This document shows positions 10,201-15,191 of a stretch of DNA of 15,191 bases, piece after piece. How positions within the stretch are numbered: position 1 is the stretch's first letter; every line of letters begins with the position of its first letter. Origin of the DNA: Synergistales bacterium (GTDB lineage Bacteria; Synergistota; Synergistia; Synergistales; 79-D21); assembly GCA_015657435.1 (NCBI GenBank), contig JADLKH010000005.1, forward strand, positions 16,516 through 31,706. Reading direction: 5' to 3'. The notes under the pieces are model-generated. The model worked only from the letters and a program-made list of their open reading frames with translations. It made no database searches and was not told the DNA's origin. The position numbers and the translations under genes were made by a program.

Positions 10201-10633
10201 AGGCGGGCAGGGTGATGTTTTGGTGAAGCGCCGCAAGGGAGGCTTCGTACTTGCCCTGTGCGGCCAAGTTGACATATCCCTGCACGTCGCCGTGCGCCGG
10301 GCAGGTCAGGGTGCAGGGGGGACGGCAATCTCCCACATGGTCGGAGAACAGCAGTTCAAGTGCTAGTTTTCGGGCTTTCCGGACCCGGTCGCTGTCGGTC
10401 TGGATGACCATCCCCGGGGAAATGGTCGAAGCACAGGCTCTGACGAGGCTTTTTGCACCCTTGACGTCAACGAGGCAAACCGAGCAGCCCCCATGCACGG
10501 AAAGGTGCGGGTCATAACAGAGAGTGGGAATTTCGACCGCGCATTCCGCACAAAGATCGAGGATTTTCTGCCCGCCGTATCCGTAGACTTCCTTTCCGTC
10601 AAGGATGACCTTCACGTTGCGTTCCATGGTCAT
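7244..10633 (-). CDS. NuoG/GltD/molybdopterin-domain fusion: multi-cluster iron-sulfur flavoprotein of a NADH-linked complex
   Basis: A 1129-residue soluble electron-transfer protein with no signal peptide or membrane segment. Modules in order: NuoG/HydA-like [2Fe-2S] domain (Cys39, 50, 53, 67); a cysteine set that merges the NuoG His-Cys motif with the GltD N-terminus (His99, Cys103, 107, 111, then Cys150, 154, 158); a GltD/NfnB-like flavoprotein with FAD motif GGGPSG (204-209), second Rossmann motif GGGNTAMDA (334-342) with YRRSREEMPA (358-367), expected to bind NADP(H), and closing FAD motif VFVSGD near 468-473; a linker Cys group (565, 568, 570, 576); two [4Fe-4S] ferredoxin motifs (Cys614-624 and 657-667); a molybdopterin-oxidoreductase Fe4S4 motif (Cys693, 696, 700, 732); and a MopB-like domain to the end lacking the catalytic Cys/Sec. 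It is last in the operon, 9 bases after the NuoF-like gene; GGAGGAG precedes the ATG. An in-frame ATG at 10627 is an alternative start. Proposed role: linking NADH, NADP(H) and ferredoxin (inference). Confidence 0.88.
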   Translation of the reverse strand: MTMERNVKVILDGKEVYGYGGQKILDLCAECAVEIPTLCYDPHLSVHGGCSVCLVDVKGAKSLVRACASTISPGMVIQTDSDRVRKARKLALELLFSDHVGDCRPPCTLTCPAHGDVQGYVNLAAQGKYEASLAALHQNITLPASIGRVCPAPCEEKCRRNFVDEQPISIREIKRFVGDWCLLNDALSPVPVIEENRRKVSIVGGGPSGVSAAYFLRQKGYTVTLYEKEADLGGMMRYGIPDYRLPREVLRREIQWIVDHGVQVRHGMALGRDFTIEQLRDENDAVLLAMGCWKSSPMRVAGEDLPGVIGGIDFLYRVNNDLPTEIGKKVAVIGGGNTAMDACRCSLRLGAEAVTIVYRRSREEMPAQDIEIQEAMEEGVEFLFLMAPKAVLGNGKVEALECEKMMLGEPDASGRRKPLPTGEIVRLEVDTIIAAIGQQIRFDGLPGTLHDGKKMIVDDDYATPLPGVFVSGDQQTGPDIAVRAIGNGHYAAESIHAYITTGKPKKPFEYDVVRTDLGPEDFADKEKQPQEKVPHVDPKLRVEMKFREYSPGLNEEQLLRDAKRCMECGCSDLHECRLRRYGQNYGVQPERVAGEHLPRSVEANAFYDRNMDKCILCGRCVRTCDEIAAFHAIDFTKRGFEGLIDTEFWKPIDESECTSCGLCVQMCPVGALTEKRTSRWPHSEKPVLVPTACSECPVGCDLVLNLDKASSRLVRVTTDLDLPSSPTQGNSCRAGRALPSTTTEGRLGSPSLQVDGKRFDCDWEKAVDHVSSRLESLLAAYGPESFLVLGSGCLSNEEATALRRFSEGCLCNASTCFLGLDASAGAWTTVREKWGTDWKPEDYGDLNSSDAYLLLDTDTDNRQPVLTSFIRKGMRQRHASVVSIGNMPEKLSRGDGVFLHPRPGTEIHLVRGIMAAVLRTKGSVLPEILSDYTPSKVQSLTGEDPESVTRAASLLLSAKNLSTLFGGIFAAHSDLTAETLPLLEMLKQRRVLILHEAANAHGLLSLNANGTTPEDVQVSIRSGKVKALLLAGVSPDKTGLSSTDLLGLEFLASFVAKPAATELEQAEALLPMAYWTEREGSFSSLTGQLHHQAAAAVPYGKALSLVRILSNLSRKMKSNLPAVEAALRP

Positions 10634-10642
10634 CGCTCCTCC

Positions 10643-12394
10643 TTACTCCACGCTGATGGCGCTGACGGGACAGGCCTTCATGCACTGTCCGCAGCGGACG
10701 CAGATGTCGTCGTTGATCAGATGGGGTTTCTTGATTTCCCCGGTTATGGCAGAGACGGGGCAGGCCCGGGCGCACTTCGTGCACCCGATGCATTTCGCCG
10801 GATCGATCGTGTAGTGAATGAGGGCTGAACAGACTTTCGCCGGGCATTTCTTGTCCCGGATATGTGCGATGTATTCGTGCTCGAAATATTTTAGGGTCGT
10901 CAGGACGGGATTGGGAGCCGTCTGTCCGAGGCCGCAAAGGGAACCGTCCTTGATCTGGGGAGCGAGTTCCTTCAGCGTTTCAAGATCTTCCATCTTTCCC
11001 TTGCCTTCGCAGATACGGGTCAGGATTTCAAGCATGCGCTTCGTTCCGATCCTGCAGAAGGGGCATTTCCCGCAGGATTCCTTCTGCGTGAAGGACAGGA
11101 AGAAACGAGCGACGTCGACCATGCAGGTTCCTTCGTCCATGACGACCATCCCGCCGGATCCCATGATGGCTCCGGTAGCGGTGATCGACTCGTAGTCGAC
11201 GGGAGTGTCGATCTTCTCGGCGGGGATGCACCCTCCCGAGGGCCCTCCCATCTGGACGGCCTTGAATGCCTTGTCGTTCTGGATGCCTCCGCCGATTTCA
11301 AAAATGACGTCCCTGATGGGCATTCCCATGGGAACCTCGACAAGGCCGCCCTTCTTGATTTTGCCTGCAAGGGCGAACACTTTCGTCCCCTTGCTTTTTT
11401 CGGTCCCGTACTGAGCGAAGGCCGCATGTCCATTCGCCAGGATCCATGGGATGTTGGCCAGAGTTTCAACGTTGTTGATGTTCGTGGGTTTGCCGAAAAC
11501 TCCTTTGTGCGCCGGGAAGGGCGGCCTGGGGCGCGGCATCCCGCGTTTCCCCTCGATGGAGGCGATAAGGGCGGTTTCCTCGCCGCATACGAAGGCGCCG
11601 GCGCCTTCCTTGATGTAGATGTCGAATGAGAAATCGCTGCCGAGAACCTTCTGTCCGAGGTATCCCTTTGCGCGAGCCTGTTCCAGCGCCTTGTTCAGGT
11701 GCTTGATGGCCAGGGGGTATTCCGCGCGGCAATAGATGATCCCCTGTGCGGCTCCGATGGCGTAGCCACAGATCGCCATTCCTTCGATCACGCTGTGGGG
11801 ATCGCCCTCTAGGACGGACCGGTCCATGAAGGCTCCGGGGTCGCCTTCATCGGCGTTGCAGACGACATATTTCGAGTCGCCCTTGGCGTCGTGCGCGAAC
11901 CGCCACTTCATCCCGGTCGGGAAGCCGGCTCCTCCGCGCCCTCGCAATCCGCTTTTCAGGACCTCGTCGATCACCTCATCCGGGGACATCCCAGACAGGG
12001 CTTTCCGTAGCGAGTCGTACCCGCCTCGCTGCTCGTATTCCTCTATCTTCTGCGGGTCGATCTGCCCGCAGTTCCGGAGAACGATGCGCACCTGTTTTCC
12101 CATCATGGAATTCTCCGGGGCTTCCTGGGCATGGCTGAGGATCGGGGTGAACTGGTCTTTTCCTTCCAGGATGGCTTCAACGGATTCCGGCGTCACCTCG
12201 CCGTAAACCGTGCTTTTTCCGTCCTTCTCGATTTCCACGAGAGGTTCGTGAAAGCAAAGGCCGATGCAGCCCACCTTCTTCAATTCGATATCTGCGCGTT
12301 CCTTAACGAGAGACTCGATCTTCTCATACACCGGGCCGGCGCCGGCCGCGATTCCGCAACTGGACATGCCAACCTTGACGATCATCTTGGACAA
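10643..12394 (-). CDS. nuoF: NuoF/HydB-like NADH-binding FMN iron-sulfur subunit (TTG start)
   Basis: NADH-oxidising (or NAD+-reducing) FMN subunit, 583 residues from the TTG. Modules: N-terminal thioredoxin-like [2Fe-2S] domain (Cys13, 43, 47; only three of the four Cys of the C-x4-C...C-x3-C pattern); NuoF core with the NADH-binding glycine motif GLRGRGGAGFPTG (about 149-161) and the FMN-binding CNADEGDPGAF (179-189); GAFVCGEETALIASIEG; [4Fe-4S] ligands Cys441, 444, 447 and 487; and a C-terminal pair of [4Fe-4S] ferredoxin motifs (Cys535-545 and 565-575). Complex I NuoF lacks both end domains; this long form is the HydB/BfuB form of bifurcating enzymes, so the symbol describes homology, not complex I membership. 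It starts 15 bases after the NuoE-like stop. An ATG at 12385 is too far from the ribosome site to be preferred. Confidence 0.92.
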   Translation of the reverse strand: MSKMIVKVGMSSCGIAAGAGPVYEKIESLVKERADIELKKVGCIGLCFHEPLVEIEKDGKSTVYGEVTPESVEAILEGKDQFTPILSHAQEAPENSMMGKQVRIVLRNCGQIDPQKIEEYEQRGGYDSLRKALSGMSPDEVIDEVLKSGLRGRGGAGFPTGMKWRFAHDAKGDSKYVVCNADEGDPGAFMDRSVLEGDPHSVIEGMAICGYAIGAAQGIIYCRAEYPLAIKHLNKALEQARAKGYLGQKVLGSDFSFDIYIKEGAGAFVCGEETALIASIEGKRGMPRPRPPFPAHKGVFGKPTNINNVETLANIPWILANGHAAFAQYGTEKSKGTKVFALAGKIKKGGLVEVPMGMPIRDVIFEIGGGIQNDKAFKAVQMGGPSGGCIPAEKIDTPVDYESITATGAIMGSGGMVVMDEGTCMVDVARFFLSFTQKESCGKCPFCRIGTKRMLEILTRICEGKGKMEDLETLKELAPQIKDGSLCGLGQTAPNPVLTTLKYFEHEYIAHIRDKKCPAKVCSALIHYTIDPAKCIGCTKCARACPVSAITGEIKKPHLINDDICVRCGQCMKACPVSAISVE

Positions 12395-12401
12395 CTGGGA
12401 C

Positions 12402-12407
12402 ACCTCC
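12402..12407 (-). promoter_or_regulatory. Ribosome-binding site that sets a TTG start for the NuoF-like gene
   Basis: On the minus strand GGAGGT is 7 bases before the in-frame TTG at 12394-12392. An earlier TTG (12409) sits in front of this site, and the ATG at 12385 is 16 bases away, so 12394 has the best spacing. Confidence 0.65.
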
Positions 12408-12409
12408 AA

Positions 12410-12898
12410 TCAGTCGGCTTTGCGATAGGTTTCGAGAATCGCGACTGCTTTTTCCGGGGTAAGACGGCCGTGCACCTCGTCGTCGATCATCATGACCGGT
12501 GCGAGGCTGCAGCAGCCCAAACAGGCGACGAACTGGAGAGTGAACAGGCCGTCTTCGGTCGTCTGCCCCTCTTCAATCTTCAGATGGCGCTGGAGCATCT
12601 CGCCCACCCTGAGCGAACCCTGGACATGACAGGCCGTTCCCCGACAAAGCCGGACGACGTGTTTCCCCTGCGGTTGGAGCCGGAACATCGCGTAGAACGT
12701 CGCGACACCGAACAGTTCCGCCGCGGGAATATCCATTTCCCTCGACAGGAAGTCCAGCGACTCGCCGGAAAGGTACCCGATCTTTTCCTGGACCGCAGCC
12801 AGAAGCGGGATCGTGATTCCCTTGCCACCCTTGTAGCGCTCGATGATCGGTCGCAAGGCCTCTTCGAGCTCGGGTTTACCCATGACCAACGTCGGCAT
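12410..12898 (-). CDS. nuoE: NuoE/HydC-like [2Fe-2S] subunit
   Basis: Thioredoxin-fold [2Fe-2S] protein, partner of the NuoF-like subunit, to which it passes electrons or from which it accepts them. With the ATG at 12898 it has 162 residues, the usual length for NuoE. It shows the N-terminal helical bundle (LLAAVQEKIGYLSGESLDFL) and the cluster motif C-x4-C (LCRGTAC) followed by C-x3-C (ACLGCCSLAPV), with an extra Cys inside the second pair where most homologues have Ala. The ATG is preceded by AAGGAGG at 12912-12906, 7 bases away; a longer frame from 12970 would put this site inside the gene and add 24 unconserved residues. It is the first gene of the minus-strand operon and a subunit of a NADH-linked hydrogenase/dehydrogenase-type complex rather than of complex I. 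Confidence 0.93.
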   Translation of the reverse strand: MPTLVMGKPELEEALRPIIERYKGGKGITIPLLAAVQEKIGYLSGESLDFLSREMDIPAAELFGVATFYAMFRLQPQGKHVVRLCRGTACHVQGSLRVGEMLQRHLKIEEGQTTEDGLFTLQFVACLGCCSLAPVMMIDDEVHGRLTPEKAVAILETYRKAD

Positions 12899-12905
12899 TG
12901 GTTTC

Positions 12906-12912
12906 CCTCCTT
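12906..12912 (-). promoter_or_regulatory. Ribosome-binding site that sets the NuoE-like start
   Basis: AAGGAGG on the minus strand, 7 bases before the ATG at 12898. It decides against the upstream in-frame ATG at 12970, which has no comparable site and coincides with the predicted transcript start. Confidence 0.7.
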
Positions 12913-12978
12913 GCCACTCCACACAAATTCGGGGGGAAGCGTGATGGCTCCCTCCCGTTTCATCCGCCAATCGGCGAC

Positions 12979-12984
12979 ATTATA
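12979..12984 (-). promoter_or_regulatory. -10 element of the promoter for the minus-strand redox operon
   Basis: The minus strand carries a perfect TATAAT. The -35 region 16-18 bases upstream (about 13001-13008) is T-rich but a poor match to TTGACA, which suggests an activated or weak promoter. Transcription would start near 12972, giving a leader of about 75 bases. A small inverted repeat, CGCC-AATC-GGCG (12965-12976), overlaps the predicted start and could be an operator. Confidence 0.5.
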
Positions 12985-13084
12985 ACCTTTAAACGCGTTT
13001 TCGAAAAAACCGAACCACCTGTGAAATAAAGCGAGAAAGGGCCGATCTTTAGGAGGGTAAGAATCAGCGATGGTACGGATAAGA

Positions 13085-13112
13085 TTGACAATCATTTACA
13101 CTGTGATAATAT
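13085..13112 (+). promoter_or_regulatory. Promoter candidate for the glutaredoxin-like gene
   Basis: A consensus -35 TTGACA (13085-13090) is followed by two overlapping -10 candidates: GATAAT (13105-13110, spacing 14) and TAATAT (13107-13112, spacing 16). A further TG-G-TATATA extended -10-like element lies at 13121-13129. The area is AT-rich in contrast to its surroundings. The divergent region 12899-13166 contains this promoter and the minus-strand one and no convincing gene. Confidence 0.55.
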
Positions 13113-13166
13113 CCCCATAGTGGTATATAAATGCGGACCGACCTTTCAATCGGGAGGAGATCAACC

Positions 13167-13415
13167 ATGAGCGTCAAGGTCTATTCAACCCCTACCTGTC
13201 CGTGGTGCACGAAAGTCAAGGATTTCCTAAAACAGATGAACGTTGCCTACGAGGAAGTGGACGTTAGCGCGAACCGCGAGGCGGCCATGGAAATGGTGAA
13301 GAAGACGCGACAGATGGGAGTTCCGGTAACCCAGGTCAACGAACGGTTCATTGTCGGGTTCAATGCCTCCGAAATCGAAGGGGCTTTAAAGGACGCCGGC
13401 ATCATCAAGGGGTAA
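13167..13415 (+). CDS. Glutaredoxin-like / NrdH-type redoxin with CPWC active site
   Basis: An 82-residue single-domain thioredoxin-fold protein beginning MSVKVYSTPTCPWC. The redox pair is Cys11/Cys14 in CPWC, followed by the helix TKVKDFLKQ; the cis-proline is Pro53 in GVPVT; and the C-terminal IVGF is typical. This pattern fits the small NrdH/YruB-like glutaredoxin group common in anaerobes, which reduces protein disulfides with electrons from thioredoxin reductase or a similar donor; the substrate cannot be told from the sequence. The ATG at 13167 is 9 bases after GGAGG (13153-13157); a longer frame from 13131 would place the ribosome site inside the gene. It is transcribed divergently from the redox operon and followed at once by a terminator, so it is probably monocistronic. 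Confidence 0.9.
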   Translation: MSVKVYSTPTCPWCTKVKDFLKQMNVAYEEVDVSANREAAMEMVKKTRQMGVPVTQVNERFIVGFNASEIEGALKDAGIIKG

Positions 13416-13438
13416 GAGGGACATTGCCGATCGAAAAA

Positions 13439-13475
13439 AGAAGGGGCTGGCTTGACCAGCCCCTTCTCGATTTTT
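13439..13475 (+). terminator. Intrinsic terminator after the glutaredoxin-like gene
   Basis: A perfect 12-bp stem (13439-13450 with 13456-13467), GC-rich near the loop, closes a CTTGA loop and is followed, after CGA, by T5 (13471-13475). It starts 23 bases after the redoxin stop and ends 19 bases before the pgi start. Confidence 0.85.
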
Positions 13476-13494
13476 CATACCTGGAGGCGGGATC

Positions 13495-14883
13495 ATGAGC
13501 ACGAATCTTTTCACGATCGGGCTTGGAGGCGTCATCGGAGACGGGACCAGGCTTCCTTTGATCGCTGAAAGCGAGATCATGCTTCTGGAAAAGTCCCTGA
13601 GAAAAGCGGAGTCACACCTGAGGATACATTCCGAACGCGGCACGATGGGGTACGGCTGGATGAAGCTGCCCTATGCGGATATCGAACCGCTCCGTCTCGT
13701 TGCCCGCAAACTGGAGGATTACGATTCCATCGTACAGGTCGGAATCGGGGGGTCGGCTCTTGGGAACCTCATGTTGAACAACGCCTTCCTGCACCCTTTC
13801 CACAACGAACTGACCAGGAAGGAGCGCAAATCCCCACGCTTTTACATGGCGGATAACCCGGACCCGTTGAGTCTGTCCGGAATATGGGATTGTGTAGACC
13901 CGGAAAGGACCGCGTTCGTCGTCGTGAGCAAGTCCGGCTCAACCGCCGAAACAATCGCGATCTTCCTCTGGTTTTTCGAAGCGATGCGCCAGCGGCTTGG
14001 AGAGGAAAAAGCCCTCTCGCATTTTGTTTTCATCACGGATCCGAAGAAGGGAATTCTTCGGGATCTGGCTTCTAGGGGCGCAATGGCGACTTTGCCCGTG
14101 CCAGAGAATGTCGGGGGACGCTTCTCGGTTTTTTCAGAAGTCGGACTTTTATCCGCGAGTGCGATGGGGCTTCCGGTAAAAGATCTGCTGGAAGGAGCGA
14201 AGCTCCTGGACGAGCGGTTGATCCGGGCGGATGGAATATGGGACAACCCTGCGTGGATTCTCGCGGCGCTACATGTTCTTCACTTTCGCAAGGGAAGGCC
14301 GATGGCGGTCATGATGCCCTACGGAGACGGCCTTGAGCGCTTTGCGGAATGGCATGCGCAGCTTTGGGGTGAAAGCCTTGGCAAGGAGGGGAAAGGAAGT
14401 ACCCCTGTGCGGGCTCTTGGAGCGATCGACCAGCACTCTCAGGTTCAACTTTATGTGGCGGGGCCTGACGACAAACTTTTCACGCTGATCGACATCGCTG
14501 AAAAAGGACCGGACCTGAAAATCCCCTCTACAGCCCAAAAAGAGCTTGCAGCCTCACGATATTTGGAGGGACATTCCTTCTCGGAACTCCTTTCCGTGGA
14601 AGCCCGTTCCACCGCGGCCGCTCTCATGAAGGCGCAAAAGCCCGTCATCTGGCTGGAAATCCCAAACCTTGACGGGATACGACTGGGGGCGCTTGTTTTC
14701 CTGTACGAGGTCGTCACGGCTCTGACCGGAATCCTTCTGGAAGTCGATCCTTTTGATCAGCCTGGCGTCGAGCAGGGGAAGCGGTATACTTATGGGCTGA
14801 TGGGTAGGGAAGGGTATGGCGCTGATGCGAAGGAAGCCTCTGAGGCTTTCGGGAAAACCCTTTCCAAAACCCTGTCCGTATAG
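13495..14883 (+). CDS. pgi: Glucose-6-phosphate isomerase
   Basis: Interconverts glucose 6-phosphate and fructose 6-phosphate in the cytoplasm (glycolysis, gluconeogenesis, cell-wall sugar supply). The 462-residue product matches the shorter bacterial Pgi type rather than the roughly 550-residue enterobacterial form. It contains two SIS sugar-phosphate domains with [12 protein letters not shown] (142-153) binding phosphate; PGI signature [11 protein letters not shown] (207-217); catalytic Glu293 in QLWGESLGK; catalytic His314 in [11 protein letters not shown]; and the second signature [10 protein letters not shown] with catalytic Lys429. All key residues are present, so it should be active. 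GGAGG (13483-13487) is 7 bases before the ATG. No clear promoter fits between the preceding terminator and the start. panC follows after 11 bases, so the two are probably co-transcribed. Confidence 0.96.
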   Translation: MSTNLFTIGLGGVIGDGTRLPLIAESEIMLLEKSLRKAESHLRIHSERGTMGYGWMKLPYADIEPLRLVARKLEDYDSIVQVGIGGSALGNLMLNNAFLHPFHNELTRKERKSPRFYMADNPDPLSLSGIWDCVDPERTAFVVVSKSGSTAETIAIFLWFFEAMRQRLGEEKALSHFVFITDPKKGILRDLASRGAMATLPVPENVGGRFSVFSEVGLLSASAMGLPVKDLLEGAKLLDERLIRADGIWDNPAWILAALHVLHFRKGRPMAVMMPYGDGLERFAEWHAQLWGESLGKEGKGSTPVRALGAIDQHSQVQLYVAGPDDKLFTLIDIAEKGPDLKIPSTAQKELAASRYLEGHSFSELLSVEARSTAAALMKAQKPVIWLEIPNLDGIRLGALVFLYEVVTALTGILLEVDPFDQPGVEQGKRYTYGLMGREGYGADAKEASEAFGKTLSKTLSV

Positions 14884-14888
14884 GAGGG
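14882..14888 (+). promoter_or_regulatory. Ribosome-binding site that sets a TTG start for panC
   Basis: AGGAGGG, overlapping the pgi stop codon TAG, is 6 bases before TTG 14895-14897. No ATG or GTG lies between it and the conserved PanC N-terminal region. Confidence 0.75.
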
Positions 14889-14894
14889 ATCGGT

Positions 14895-15191
14895 TTGCTC
14901 AGGATTGGCGAAAGCACGGACGAACTTCGGAAAGCGATCCGCGCGTTCAGGTTTGGCGGGGGAGAAATCGGTTTTGTCCCGACCATGGGATACCTCCACG
15001 AAGGGCACCTTTCCCTTGTCCGGAAATCGAAATCGGAAAACAAGGCGACGGTCGTTTCAATCTTCGTGAACCCGACACAGTTCGGGCCGAACGAGGATTA
15101 TGAGGCCTATCCCAGGGATGTGGAAAGAGACTGCGCGCTTCTTGAAAGAGAGGGTGTCGATCTCGTTTTCTGCCCGGAACCGAAGGTTCTT
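14895..15191 (+). CDS. panC: Pantothenate synthetase PanC, 3' truncated by the window edge (TTG start)
   Basis: Condenses pantoate with beta-alanine, using ATP, to make pantothenate (vitamin B5, the CoA precursor). Only the first 99 residues are in the window; the family is about 280. The translation from TTG (read as Met-Leu-Arg-Ile-Gly) shows the nucleotidyltransferase HxGH motif in [17 protein letters not shown] and the pantoate/ATP-binding segment [21 protein letters not shown], both diagnostic. The frame stays open to the last base. It starts 11 bases after pgi with a good ribosome-binding site, so it is likely in one transcript with pgi; there is no obvious pathway link between the two. 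Confidence 0.95.
   Translation, partial: MLRIGESTDELRKAIRAFRFGGGEIGFVPTMGYLHEGHLSLVRKSKSENKATVVSIFVNPTQFGPNEDYEAYPRDVERDCALLEREGVDLVFCPEPKVL

Noticed and set aside
8846..10366. 506-codon open frame on the plus strand
   Set aside because: It lies wholly antisense to the GltD module and ferredoxin linker of the large flavoprotein, whose motifs are unmistakable; it shows no family motif and no ribosome site. It is a GC-rich third-position shadow.
7244..12898. Hydrogenase catalytic subunit or selenocysteine formate dehydrogenase
   Set aside because: No H-cluster motifs (TSCCP, MPCxxK, CMGGC-like) occur in any of the three proteins, and no in-frame TGA or Cys-His pair is present at the formate dehydrogenase active-site position.
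7244..12898. Respiratory complex I operon
   Set aside because: Only NuoE, NuoF and NuoG-like parts are present; the NuoF is the long soluble type with extra ferredoxin domains, the NuoG is fused to GltD, and no membrane subunits adjoin.
12131..12985. 284-codon open frame on the plus strand
   Set aside because: Antisense to the NuoE-like gene and the start of the NuoF-like gene, both with intact cofactor motifs; no recognisable domain.
13018..13110. Rex-type redox operator
   Set aside because: TGTGAAAT at 13019-13026 looks like one half-site, but no matching inverted half follows, and the CACTGTG area does not extend to the Rex pattern.

Overview
The window looks like chromosomal core sequence from a GC-rich, probably anaerobic bacterium that uses the indirect, GatCAB-dependent route to Gln-tRNA and/or Asn-tRNA. 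The redox genes (a NuoE/NuoF-type NADH module joined to a giant iron-sulfur flavoprotein, with no quinone or membrane subunits nearby) fit a fermenting, amino-acid-degrading or syntrophic lifestyle. A member of Synergistota, or a comparable anaerobic lineage, is my guess from gene content only; no rRNA or clear lineage marker is present. I see no mobile element, tRNA, rRNA, CRISPR array or prophage.

Layout. (1) Bases 1-4961, plus strand: a tight operon ligA (5' end cut off by the window) - gatC - gatA - gatB, with overlapping or nearly abutting genes and strong Shine-Dalgarno sites. (2) 4962-5062: short leader region with an extended -10 promoter candidate and two small hairpins, one of which holds the ribosome-binding site in its loop. 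(3) 5063-7147, plus strand: an elongation factor G paralogue of the EF-G-2/EF-G-like type, lacking the catalytic histidine of switch II. (4) 7166-7212: a perfect 21-bp hairpin that works as a bidirectional terminator between convergent units. (5) 12898-7244, minus strand: a three-gene redox operon, NuoE-like, NuoF-like with extra ferredoxin domains, and an 1129-residue protein fusing a NuoG-like [2Fe-2S] head, a GltD-like FAD/NADPH module, ferredoxin clusters and a degenerate molybdopterin-oxidoreductase domain. (6) 12899-13166: divergent control region. (7) 13167-13415, plus strand: a small CPWC glutaredoxin-like protein, followed by a strong terminator. (8) 13495-15191, plus strand: pgi, then the start of panC (cut off by the window end).

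How the genes work together: ligA seals DNA with NAD+; GatCAB converts mischarged Glu-tRNAGln/Asp-tRNAAsn; the EF-G paralogue presumably acts on the ribosome. The most interesting unit is the minus-strand operon, which encodes the parts of a soluble complex with an NADH/FMN site (NuoF), a separate GltD-type NADP(H)/FAD site and many iron-sulfur clusters. This is the composition expected of an electron-bifurcating or transhydrogenating complex of the HydABC/'Bfu' kind in which NADP(H) rather than H2 is the third partner. That function is inference; no hydrogenase H-cluster motif and no catalytic Cys/Sec of formate dehydrogenase is visible.
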